From positions 124,001 to 188,000 of the forward strand of contig NZ_SULI01000002.1 of assembly GCF_005518135.1 (NCBI RefSeq): a stretch of 64,000 nucleotides of DNA, in the 5' to 3' direction. Below, in pieces: positions 46,627 through 54,458 of this stretch. The notes under the pieces were generated by a model. The model did no database searches. It was not told the origin of the DNA and saw nothing but the letters and a program-made list of their open reading frames with translations. This DNA is from Shimia litoralis (GTDB lineage Bacteria; Pseudomonadota; Alphaproteobacteria; Rhodobacterales; Rhodobacteraceae). Positions within the stretch are counted from its first letter, which is position 1. The number at the start of each line of letters is the position of its first letter. Both the position numbers and the translations under genes were made by a program.

Positions 46627-46651
46627 TGCCAATTATACAGGGGAATTGGCA
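46627..46651 (-). promoter_or_regulatory. Inverted repeat overlapping a -10-like TATAAT, phnM-like gene promoter
   Basis: TGCCAATT (46627-46634) and AATTGGCA (46644-46651) form an 8-bp inverted repeat with a 9-base spacer. Read on the minus strand it contains TATAAT, a good -10 candidate for the gene starting at 46561. An operator overlapping the promoter is plausible; no convincing -35 was found. Confidence 0.45.
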
Positions 46652-46672
46652 CATCAAGTGTGGGGGCGGTCC

Positions 46673-47398
46673 CTATTCTGGGTCGGATAACGTCAACGTG
46701 ACGCGATCTCCGGCGAACCACGACACACCGTATTCGGTTGGCACGCGGTTGGCATCGACATTGATGCCAACACTTCTCAGAATCGGATCTCCTTCGCGAA
46801 TACGCAGATGCAAGGCCTGCGTGGTTGTCGCCCGTTTTGCCGTCAAGCGGGTCGAGGCGCGCGTATAGTCTTCTACGCCACACGCCTTGAGCGCGGCGGT
46901 GACCGATTTGGAAAATGTCAGGTGCTCTAACAGATCTGGATACCGCTCGGCAGGAAAGGCGCTGCGGAACATGACGATGGGTTGCCCATCTGCCAAAGAA
47001 AGCCCTTCATACACGTGCACAGGGTCACCCTTATTCAGATGCAAGGCTTCGGCTTCTCGTTGATCGGCGGCGCGCGTTTCGATTGACAGGGTTTCCTTGG
47101 CGGGCAGACGTCCGGCCTGTTGAAGGTTCCGGTGAAATCGCACGCGTTTGCCGATTGGATAATCTGTCGGGCGTTGCGCGACATACACCCCCGAGCCACG
47201 CCGAGCATGCACAAGACCGGTTTCCGCCATATCCTTGAGCGCGTGGCGCACGGTGTGACGGTTGACGCCAAAGCGTGCCGAGAGTTCCGCCTCGGTTGGC
47301 AGCTTGTCACCGGGGGTATAACGCCCTTCCGCAATGTCGGCGGTCAGCGCCCGAGAGATGCCTTCCCAAACGGGGGTCTTCTTTTGAAATCTACTCAT
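46673..47398 (-). CDS. phnF: PhnF, GntR/HutC-family regulator
   Basis: A 241-residue regulator with an N-terminal GntR winged helix (LPTEAELSARFGVNRHTVRHALKDM, about 32-56) and a UTRA effector domain (about 85-235). It is divergent from phnGHIJKLN with 102 bases between, where nested inverted repeats could be its operator. PhnF usually represses C-P lyase genes until a phosphonate or phosphate-starvation signal is present. Confidence 0.93.
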   Translation of the reverse strand: MSRFQKKTPVWEGISRALTADIAEGRYTPGDKLPTEAELSARFGVNRHTVRHALKDMAETGLVHARRGSGVYVAQRPTDYPIGKRVRFHRNLQQAGRLPAKETLSIETRAADQREAEALHLNKGDPVHVYEGLSLADGQPIVMFRSAFPAERYPDLLEHLTFSKSVTAALKACGVEDYTRASTRLTAKRATTTQALHLRIREGDPILRSVGINVDANRVPTEYGVSWFAGDRVTLTLSDPE

Positions 47399-47455
47399 GT
47401 CATGAAAGTTTCACTGTATGTGGGATTGTGTGACTCAGGGGTGATCGGTAAGTAT

Positions 47456-47483
47456 TTGTCTAGTTGTATAGATGTACAGACAA
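47456..47483. promoter_or_regulatory. Nested inverted repeats in the phnF-phnG region, candidate PhnF operator
   Basis: TTGTCT (47456-47461) mirrors AGACAA (47478-47483), and inside them TGTA mirrors TACA. The motif TTGTCTAG/TTGTATAG occurs here, with a further GTGTCTAG at 47493-47500 touching the phnG start. This resembles HutC-family GT-N-TA-N-AC sites. It lies 18-45 bases before phnG. Confidence 0.55.
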
Positions 47484-47500
47484 ATCGACAAGGTGTCTAG

Positions 47501-47944
47501 ATGAGCACAGAACTTACCCGAAAGGACTGGATGTCCTTGCTGGCCAAAGCCCCAGCGAAGTCGCTGGCGTGGCTTTGGGAGGCGACCCAGCTTTCACCTG
47601 ATTTCACATGGCTGCGTGCCCCTGAAATTGGGGCCGCCATGGTGCGAGGCCGCATGGGGGGAACTGGTGCGCCATTCAACCTTGGAGAAATGACATTGAC
47701 GCGGTGCTCTGTGCAATTGGCGACGGGCGAAGTCGGCCACGGATACGTTCAGGGGCGCGACAAGGATAAGGCGCGTGTTGCAGCGTTGGTCGACGCGTTG
47801 CTGCAAGGGCCACAGGCAGAGGCAGTACAAGCTGCGGTCATCATGCCGCTCGTCGCTGAACGCGACAAGGCCAAGACGCGCCGTGCGACCAAAGCGGCCG
47901 CCACAAAAGTAGATTTCTTTACGATGGTGCGGGGGGAAGATTGA
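47501..47944 (+). CDS. phnG: C-P lyase core subunit PhnG
   Basis: A 147-residue subunit of the PhnGHIJ core complex. The conserved segment LGEMTLTRCSVQLATGEVGHGYVQGRD spans about 65-90 and is typical of PhnG. With PhnH, PhnI and PhnL it forms ribose-phosphonate triphosphate from ATP and phosphonate. It is the first gene of the core operon. The stop overlaps the phnH start by one base (TGATG). Confidence 0.94.
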   Translation: MSTELTRKDWMSLLAKAPAKSLAWLWEATQLSPDFTWLRAPEIGAAMVRGRMGGTGAPFNLGEMTLTRCSVQLATGEVGHGYVQGRDKDKARVAALVDALLQGPQAEAVQAAVIMPLVAERDKAKTRRATKAAATKVDFFTMVRGED

Positions 47945-48513
47945 TGGATACTGACGTGTTGAAAGGCGGATTTTCCAATGCGCCGGTTCAGTCTGCACAG
48001 GCATTCAGGGCAATCATGACATTGCTCGCGCGACCTGGCGAGATCTTGGGTGTTCAAGGAGCGATGCCACCTGCACCTTTGTCAGTTGCGGCAGGTGTCA
48101 CTCTGATAACCTTGTGTGATCCCGAAACACCGTTGTTTTTGGCGGGTGCATGGGACTGTCCCGAGGTACGCAAATGGATTGCGTTTCATATCGGGGCCCC
48201 CATTGTTCCCCGCGCACAGGCCCATTTTGCGGTGGGGTCTTGGAAAGACTTTGGGCCAGTGACCGACTTTGCAATTGGCACACCCCAATATCCCGACCGA
48301 TCCGCGACTCTGATTGTCGAGCTTGAAACCCTCAGCACTGACGGACCTGCCTTGCGGGGGCCCGGTATCAAGACACACACGACGCTGTCTTTGCCGGATG
48401 TCGAGACATTTCAGGCGAATGCGACGCTTTTCCCGTTGGGGCTGGATTTCCTGTTTACTTCGGGCACATCCATCGCGGGTCTGCCTCGCACAACCAAAGT
48501 GGAGGCAACCTGA
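47944..48513 (+). CDS. phnH: C-P lyase core subunit PhnH
   Basis: A 189-residue subunit. It begins with LKGGFSNAPVQSAQAFRAIM, the usual PhnH N terminus. ALRGPGIK and PLGLDFLFT follow near the C terminus. An in-frame TTG precedes the ATG, but the ATG gives the one-base overlap with phnG. It pairs with PhnG in the core complex and overlaps phnI by one base. Confidence 0.94.
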   Translation: MDTDVLKGGFSNAPVQSAQAFRAIMTLLARPGEILGVQGAMPPAPLSVAAGVTLITLCDPETPLFLAGAWDCPEVRKWIAFHIGAPIVPRAQAHFAVGSWKDFGPVTDFAIGTPQYPDRSATLIVELETLSTDGPALRGPGIKTHTTLSLPDVETFQANATLFPLGLDFLFTSGTSIAGLPRTTKVEAT

Positions 48514-49619
48514 TGTATGTTGCAGTAAAGGGTGGCGAGCGTGCAATCGACAATGCACATGCATGGTTGGCCGAGGAGCGCCGCGGCGATCAAGCCGTGT
48601 CAGAGCTGTCGATTGAACAAATTCGCAACCAGCTTACGTTGGCCGTGAACAGGGTTATGGCAGAGGGGTCGTTGTTTGATCCCGATCTTGCTGCACTGGC
48701 CATCAAGCAGTCGCGCGGGGATATGATCGAAGCCATTTTCCTGATGCGCGCATATCGGACCACATTGCCAAGATTTGGATATTCGCGTCCGATCGAGACG
48801 GCCAATATGGCGTGTGATCGACGCGTTTCGGCAACCTTCAAAGATGTGCCCGGCGGACAAATATTGGGTCCGACGTTTGACTATACTCACCGGCTTTTGG
48901 ATTTTGCGTTGGCGGCCGAAGGAGAAGTTCCCGAAGCGCCGACAGTTACGGCAGCAAGCGAACGTATTCCGCATGTGGCCGAGTTCCTTAATCAAGAGGG
49001 GCTTATTCAAACCGAAACCCCAAGCGAAGCTGTGCCACCGGATTTAACACGCGAGCCGCTTGAGCTTCCTGCGGACAGGGCGCTGAGGTTGCAGTCGCTA
49101 ACGCGCGGGGATGAAGGGTTCGTGTTGGGCATGGCCTATTCCACACAACGTGGGTATGCCCGCAACCACGCCTTTGTAGGTGAGCTGCGCATAGGGACAG
49201 TGGATGTCGAAATGGACATCCCTGAACTTGGGTTCGCCATCGATATTGGCGAGATCGAGGTGACCGAATGTGAAACGGTCAACCAGTTCACGGGCTCCAA
49301 AACAGAACCACCGCAATTCACCCGAGGATATGGGTTGGTGTTTGGCCAATCCGAGCGCAAATCAATCTCTATGGCGTTGGTCGATCGTGCTCTGCGTTGG
49401 AAAGAATTGGGCGAAGACAATCTTGGAGCGCCAGCACAAGACGAGGAATTTGTGCTGTATCACTGCGACAATATTCAGGCGACCGGCTTCCTAGAGCATA
49501 TCAAGCTGCCCCATTATGTGGATTTCCAATCCGAACTGGAACTGATCCGCAAGCTGCGACGCGAAGCGCTGGAGACTGTCGCAGGGCAGGTGCCAAATGT
49601 TGCCGAGGCCGCAGAATGA
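48513..49619 (+). CDS. phnI: C-P lyase core subunit PhnI
   Basis: A 368-residue subunit supplying nucleosidase activity on ATP in the core complex. The N terminus MYVAVKGGERAIDNAHAWLA is diagnostic. Other conserved parts are LRAYRTTLPRFGYSRP with an M in front, and the HCDNIQATGFLEHIKLPHY region near the C terminus. Its stop overlaps the phnJ start by 4 bases. Confidence 0.96.
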   Translation: MYVAVKGGERAIDNAHAWLAEERRGDQAVSELSIEQIRNQLTLAVNRVMAEGSLFDPDLAALAIKQSRGDMIEAIFLMRAYRTTLPRFGYSRPIETANMACDRRVSATFKDVPGGQILGPTFDYTHRLLDFALAAEGEVPEAPTVTAASERIPHVAEFLNQEGLIQTETPSEAVPPDLTREPLELPADRALRLQSLTRGDEGFVLGMAYSTQRGYARNHAFVGELRIGTVDVEMDIPELGFAIDIGEIEVTECETVNQFTGSKTEPPQFTRGYGLVFGQSERKSISMALVDRALRWKELGEDNLGAPAQDEEFVLYHCDNIQATGFLEHIKLPHYVDFQSELELIRKLRREALETVAGQVPNVAEAAE

Positions 49620-50518
49620 CGCATCTTTACACAACCCCCGAGGCGGAAATGAACGCGTATAATTTTGCCTATCTTGATGAACAGACCAAACGTATGATCC
49701 GGCGGGCAATCCTTAAGGGGCTTGCCATCCCGGGGTACCAAGTCCCTTTTGCGAGCCGCGAAATGCCGATGCCGTATGGGTGGGGCACCGGCGGCGTGCA
49801 GGTCAGCGCAGCTGTGTTGATGCCTGAGGATACGCTTAAGGTGATTGACCAAGGGGCTGATGACACCACAAATGCCGTGTCGATCCGCAAGTTTTTCGAA
49901 AAAACTGCGGGCATCGCCACCACGGAACAGACAACCAAAGCGTCGGTCATCCAGACACGCCACCGGATACCCGAGGCCGCATTGTCTGAGGGGCAAATTC
50001 TTGTCTATCAGGTTCCAATTCCTGAGCCGCTTCGGTTTCTGGAACCGTCCGAGGTCGAAACCCGCAAGATGCACAGCCTCGAAGAATACGGCTTGATGCA
50101 TGTGAAGCTCTATGAAGACATTAGCCGCCATGGTGCCATTGCGACGGCCTATGCGTATCCGGTCAAGGTTGAGGAGCGGTATGTTATGGACCCATCTCCG
50201 ATCCCCAAGTTTGACAACCCCAAGATGGAGATGGCGGCGATCCAACTGTTTGGCGCTGGGCGCGAGCAGCGCATTTACGCGATCCCGCCATACACCCAAG
50301 TGGTGAGCCTTGATTTCGATGATTTTCCGTTTGAGGCCAGCAAAGCCGATCACGCATGTGATCTGTGCGGGGCGGACGACAGCTATCTTGACGAAGTCAT
50401 TATGGATGACAAAGGCACGCGCATGTTTGTGTGTTCTGACACCGATTATTGTGCGGCGCGGCGGCACGCAGGACACGTGGGCGCACAGGGAATTCCCGAG
50501 AAGGAGAGCGTGATATGA
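49616..50518 (+). CDS. phnJ: C-P lyase PhnJ (radical SAM)
   Basis: A 300-residue enzyme that cleaves the carbon-phosphorus bond to give alkane and ribose 1,2-cyclic phosphate 5-phosphate. Cluster ligands C248, C251, C273 and C279 follow the CxxC-x21-C-x5-C pattern of PhnJ. The N-terminal AYNFAYLDEQTKRMIRRAIL and the PMPYGWGTGGVQ segment are strongly conserved. The frame is open far upstream, but the ATG at 49616 overlaps the phnI stop as expected. Confidence 0.97.
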   Translation: MTHLYTTPEAEMNAYNFAYLDEQTKRMIRRAILKGLAIPGYQVPFASREMPMPYGWGTGGVQVSAAVLMPEDTLKVIDQGADDTTNAVSIRKFFEKTAGIATTEQTTKASVIQTRHRIPEAALSEGQILVYQVPIPEPLRFLEPSEVETRKMHSLEEYGLMHVKLYEDISRHGAIATAYAYPVKVEERYVMDPSPIPKFDNPKMEMAAIQLFGAGREQRIYAIPPYTQVVSLDFDDFPFEASKADHACDLCGADDSYLDEVIMDDKGTRMFVCSDTDYCAARRHAGHVGAQGIPEKESVI

Positions 50519-51285
50519 CACCGTTGCTACAAGTCAAAGATATCGCGAAAACCTATGGTGCCCGTATCGGGTGCACGGCGGTCAGCTTTGATCTTTATCC
50601 AGGCGAAGTGATGGGTATCGTCGGCGAAAGTGGATCGGGCAAATCGACGCTGCTGAACTGTCTTGCCGGGCATCTGGAACCCGATGCGGGCCAAGTCTTG
50701 TTTGATACGCGCAGTGCAGGCATGCAGGACACGGTGACCATGTCAGAGCCTGAACGACGGATGTTGTCGCGTACTGATTGGGCGTTTGTACATCAACACG
50801 CCCGCGACGGGTTACGCATGAACGTTAGCGCAGGCGGGAATGTGGGCGAGCGCCTGATGGCCGTCGGCGCGCGGCATTATGGCGAAATCAGATCACAAGC
50901 CATCGATTGGCTGGATCGGGTCGAGATTCACGAAACCCGAATAGACGATCGCCCAACGGCATTTTCCGGCGGCATGCAGCAAAGGCTACAGATCGCTAGA
51001 AATCTGGTCACAGGCCCTCGGCTGGTGTTCATGGACGAGCCCACGGGGGGGCTGGATGTGTCGGTTCAGGCTCGCTTGCTGGACTTGTTGCGTGGTCTGG
51101 TTCGGAAAATGGGCCTGAGCGCGATTATCGTGACGCATGATTTGGCGGTTGTCAGATTGTTGGCAGATCGGCTTATGGTCATGAAAGACGGGCATGTGGT
51201 GGAAACCGGCCTGACCGATCAGGTGCTTGATGACCCCCAGCACGCCTATACACAGCTTTTGGTAAGCTCTGTTTTGCAGGTCTAG
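50515..51285 (+). CDS. phnK: C-P lyase ABC-type subunit PhnK
   Basis: A 256-residue ABC-ATPase-like protein that docks onto the PhnGHIJ core. It has Walker A GESGSGKST, signature FSGGMQQRLQIARNL and Walker B MDEPTGGLDVS. The start overlaps the phnJ stop (ATGA). There are no membrane partners, consistent with PhnK being part of the lyase complex and not a transporter. Confidence 0.94.
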   Translation: MTPLLQVKDIAKTYGARIGCTAVSFDLYPGEVMGIVGESGSGKSTLLNCLAGHLEPDAGQVLFDTRSAGMQDTVTMSEPERRMLSRTDWAFVHQHARDGLRMNVSAGGNVGERLMAVGARHYGEIRSQAIDWLDRVEIHETRIDDRPTAFSGGMQQRLQIARNLVTGPRLVFMDEPTGGLDVSVQARLLDLLRGLVRKMGLSAIIVTHDLAVVRLLADRLMVMKDGHVVETGLTDQVLDDPQHAYTQLLVSSVLQV

Positions 51286-51366
51286 CGACCCCAGATATCG
51301 GCGTACTGCATAGAATTCTCACGGGGCTTCACGCCTTGGACATGGAAAAGACAAGAGGACGGTCTC

Positions 51367-52050
51367 ATGATCGAAATTACCAATCTCAGCAAGACATTCA
51401 CGCTGCACAATCAGGGTGGCGTGGTGATACCTGTGATGCAAGGGGCCAATGTGTCGGTCGGGGCGGGCGAATGCGTCGGGCTGATTGGGGCCTCTGGTGC
51501 GGGGAAATCAACCTTGATGCGTTTGGTGTATGGGAACTATCTTGCCGCAGGCGGACAAATTTTGGTCGATGGTTTGGACGTCACCCAAGCCGAGCCGCGC
51601 GAAATTCTGGCATTGCGCAGGGATCGTCTGGGGTATGTGAGCCAATTCTTGCGTGTTGTGCCACGGGTGCCCACCCTGGATGTGGTGGCAGAGCCGTTGT
51701 TGTCTGTTGGCGTCGACCCAGAAACAGCCCGCATTCGCGCACGAACACTGTTGTCGCGGTTGAACATTCCCGAGCGGCTCTGGTCGCTGAGCCCAACATC
51801 ATTTTCAGGCGGTGAGCAGCAGCGCGTGAACATCGCGCGCGGGTTCGCGCATGAGTACCCCGCAATGTTGCTGGACGAACCCACGGCAAGTCTTGATGCC
51901 GGCAATCGTGAAACGGTTTTGTCACTGATTGAAGAGGCCAAAGCGCGTGGCGCGGCGATTATTGGCATATTCCATGACGAGGCCGCGCGTGATCGGGTCT
52001 GTGATCGTCAGATCAATGTGTCTGATTTCACACCAGAGGCAGCGGCATAA
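51367..52050 (+). CDS. phnL: C-P lyase ABC-type subunit PhnL
   Basis: A 227-residue ABC-ATPase-like protein with Walker [10 protein letters not shown], signature [15 protein letters not shown] and Walker [14 protein letters not shown]. It is needed with PhnGHI to attach phosphonate to ribose. The gene follows phnK after an 81-base gap with no visible hairpin, and its stop overlaps the phnN start by one base. Confidence 0.94.
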   Translation: MIEITNLSKTFTLHNQGGVVIPVMQGANVSVGAGECVGLIGASGAGKSTLMRLVYGNYLAAGGQILVDGLDVTQAEPREILALRRDRLGYVSQFLRVVPRVPTLDVVAEPLLSVGVDPETARIRARTLLSRLNIPERLWSLSPTSFSGGEQQRVNIARGFAHEYPAMLLDEPTASLDAGNRETVLSLIEEAKARGAAIIGIFHDEAARDRVCDRQINVSDFTPEAAA

Positions 52051-52592
52051 TGGCGGCCGCGGTGATAGGGGTCGTCGGCCCGTCTGGCGTTGGCAAAGAT
52101 ACTGTGATGCAGGAAATGGCGGCGCGCAATCCGGAGGTCGTGTTGATCCGACGGGTGATTACGCGACCAAGCTCTGCGGGGGGCGAGGCATTTGATGGTG
52201 TCTCTGAAGCTGAATTTCGCGCGATGGAAACGGCTGGCCATTTTATTCTTTGCTGGCAAGCTCATGGGTTGTCCTATGGCATTCCACGCGCGCAATTCGA
52301 GGCGATTGGCTCCGATGGTGTGGCGTTGGTGAACCTGTCGCGCGCCGTACTGGATACGGCACGCGCGCGGTTTGAAGGTTTTCGAGTTCTGTCTCTTGTC
52401 GCACCCAATGATGTCTTGGCGGCTCGCTTGGGCGCGCGGGGCAGAGAAGATGCGGCCGATATTTCCGCGCGGCTTGAACGTGCTGGGTACACCCGCCCCA
52501 CGGGATCCGATGTGATCGAGATCAGCAATGACGGCGATCTGAATGACACTCTTGGCGCAATTTGGGCGGCGCTCTATCCGGAAAGCGCATAG
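52050..52592 (+). CDS. phnN: Ribose 1,5-bisphosphate phosphokinase
   Basis: A 180-residue kinase of the guanylate-kinase-like fold with P-loop GPSGVGKDT (residues 9-17) and LIRRVITRPSSAGGE. It makes PRPP from ribose 1,5-bisphosphate, the product expected after PhnP-type ring opening. It ends the phnGHIJKLN run, and its 3-prime end overlaps the convergent DUF1045 gene by 19 bases. Confidence 0.93.
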   Translation: MAAAVIGVVGPSGVGKDTVMQEMAARNPEVVLIRRVITRPSSAGGEAFDGVSEAEFRAMETAGHFILCWQAHGLSYGIPRAQFEAIGSDGVALVNLSRAVLDTARARFEGFRVLSLVAPNDVLAARLGARGREDAADISARLERAGYTRPTGSDVIEISNDGDLNDTLGAIWAALYPESA

Positions 52593-53275
52593 CGATGAAT
52601 TTCGTGAAACATGCCATCGGGACCCTCGCCCACAAGCGTGAGGTCAGACACCTGAAAGGGGCTTGGCAGGATCGGAACCAAAATGGGCGCGAGGGCGGCA
52701 TGCACACGGCTGGCATCATGCTCGCTTTGTGGACCCGTCAACGTGATATGAAAACGAAACTCGTCCATGACATAAGGGTACCCCCATTTCTGCAACAACG
52801 CGGTTTGACGTGGGCTGAGGTTGGCTTGTTGACGGCGCTTGATCTCGCGATCGCTCGCGGGTGCCCGAAATGGATCGAGGTCACGCACGACCGTGCTGGC
52901 AAGCTCCGCAAGGGGTGTTTGCTCCCCAGCAATCGTCACAGCAAGAAAACCACCCAAGCGGCTCAGTTGCAGGCTTGGCAAGGTGATTGCGGGCAATTTC
53001 GCTGCCAGAACAGCACAGGCATCCTGCAGTTCAGTGACACTGGTGCCTTGAGCCAAGTGAAATGGTGGCTTGATTGTGCCATGCAAACCATATTTACGCG
53101 GTGTCCGCGTGATATTTTCCACGGGACAAGGCAGATCCGGAATGTCTGGATGCGCCACATGTTGTCCGGCTTCTATGTCCCATCCCAACCAATGTGCGCC
53201 AAAAGTGGCAAGCGCACCTTTGGGTGGGGTGTAATAAATGGCGTATCTGGTAAATTGCACGATGCGGCCTTTCAA
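52574..53275 (-). CDS. DUF1045 phosphonate-cluster protein with 2H phosphoesterase motifs
   Basis: A 233-residue protein of the DUF1045 family often found in phn operons. It carries two H-x-T motifs, H65-G-T67 in YGLHGTIKPPF and H176-I-T178 in FRFHITLTG. That is the arrangement of 2H (LigT-like) phosphoesterases that act on cyclic phosphates. Seen: the motifs and the family look. Inferred: a possible role in opening the ribose 1,2-cyclic phosphate made by PhnJ, since phnP is absent. The start could also be the internal GTG near residue 6. Confidence 0.85.
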   Translation of the reverse strand: MKGRIVQFTRYAIYYTPPKGALATFGAHWLGWDIEAGQHVAHPDIPDLPCPVENITRTPRKYGLHGTIKPPFHLAQGTSVTELQDACAVLAAKLPAITLPSLQLSRLGGFLAVTIAGEQTPLAELASTVVRDLDPFRAPASDREIKRRQQANLSPRQTALLQKWGYPYVMDEFRFHITLTGPQSEHDASRVHAALAPILVPILPSPFQVSDLTLVGEGPDGMFHEIHRYALSG

Positions 53276-53312
53276 TTTTTCACAGCCACTGCCAAATCAG
53301 CGTAACATTTTG

Positions 53313-54458
53313 ATGACACAAGATATGATCCTCGCCAATGCCATGTTGGTTCTGCCGAACGAAACCGTTCGTGGCAGTATTGTTGTAAAAGATGGCGTGA
53401 TCCACGCCATTGAGAAAGGCGCATCGGTTCCTGCCGGTGCAGAAGACTGCGAGGGGGACTATGTCGCGCCTGGCCTGATTGAATTGCACACCGACAACCT
53501 TGAGCGCCACTTGCACCCGAGACCGCACGTTGAGTGGCCGCACCAAGCCGCGATTGTGGCGCATGATGCAGAACTGGCAAGCGTCGGGATCACAACGGTT
53601 TTTGATGCCATCCGCGTCGGGTCAATTATTTCGGACCCAGGCAAAAATTATGGGAAATACGCTCGCCGAATTGCGACCGAAATTCTTTCGATGCGTGACA
53701 ACGACAGCCTAAAGATTAGCCACCACTTGCATCTGCGTGCTGAAACGTGTTCCGAAACGCTGATCGATGAACTGGCTGAATTTGGTCCACAAGATCGTAT
53801 TGGCATCGTGAGCATCATGGATCATACGCCGGGTCAGCGTCAGTTCACAGATATTACCAAATTTGAAGCCTATGTACGTGGAAAATATGCCATCTCCGGA
53901 GACGGATTTTCCGATTACGTGGACTTTTTGTATGGTCTGCGGGATCGGCTTGGGGCGGCGCACGAGGCTGCAGCAGTAGGTGCCGCCAAGCGATATGGCG
54001 CGGTCTTGGCCAGCCACGATGACACCACCGCGGCGCAAGTCGCGGTTTCGTCGGCGCATGGCATTCACTTGGCAGAGTTCCCGACCACCGTTGAGGCCGC
54101 TCAGGCATGCCGCGCGCACCAAATTGCAACGATCATGGGCGGGCCAAACCTTGTGCGGGGTGGATCCCATTCCGGAAATGTCGCGGCGATCGAATTGGCG
54201 GATGCGGATATCTTGGATATTATTTCATCCGATTATGTGCCCGCGTCATTGCTCATGGGGGCCGTTCGCTTGGGTCAGCACTGGGGTGATATGGCCAAAG
54301 GCATCGCTACGGTCACGGCAACCCCGGCCAAAATGACGGGTTTGACGGATCGTGGGCGTCTGGAGCAGGGGCTAACGGGCGATTTGATACGCTTTAGATT
54401 GACCGAGGGCGTACCGGCGTTGCGCGCAGTTTGGAGAAAGGGGCGTCAGGTGGCCTAG
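53313..54458 (+). CDS. phnM: Alpha-D-ribose 1-methylphosphonate 5-triphosphate diphosphatase PhnM (canonical copy)
   Basis: A 381-residue amidohydrolase with all PhnM signatures: IELHTDNLERHLHPRP (His59), the middle VSIMDHTPGQRQF, ASHDDTTAAQV, GPNLVRGGSHSGNVAA and SDYVPASLLMGAV. It removes pyrophosphate from the ribose-phosphonate triphosphate before PhnJ acts. The ATG at 53313 has little Shine-Dalgarno character. It is divergent from DUF1045 with 37 bases between, and its stop overlaps that of the Na/Pi gene by 4 bases. Confidence 0.94.
   Translation: MTQDMILANAMLVLPNETVRGSIVVKDGVIHAIEKGASVPAGAEDCEGDYVAPGLIELHTDNLERHLHPRPHVEWPHQAAIVAHDAELASVGITTVFDAIRVGSIISDPGKNYGKYARRIATEILSMRDNDSLKISHHLHLRAETCSETLIDELAEFGPQDRIGIVSIMDHTPGQRQFTDITKFEAYVRGKYAISGDGFSDYVDFLYGLRDRLGAAHEAAAVGAAKRYGAVLASHDDTTAAQVAVSSAHGIHLAEFPTTVEAAQACRAHQIATIMGGPNLVRGGSHSGNVAAIELADADILDIISSDYVPASLLMGAVRLGQHWGDMAKGIATVTATPAKMTGLTDRGRLEQGLTGDLIRFRLTEGVPALRAVWRKGRQVA

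Noticed and set aside
49514-50521. 335-codon minus-strand ORF opposite phnJ
   Set aside because: Exact antisense shadow of phnJ, whose cysteine pattern and overlaps with phnI and phnK are decisive.
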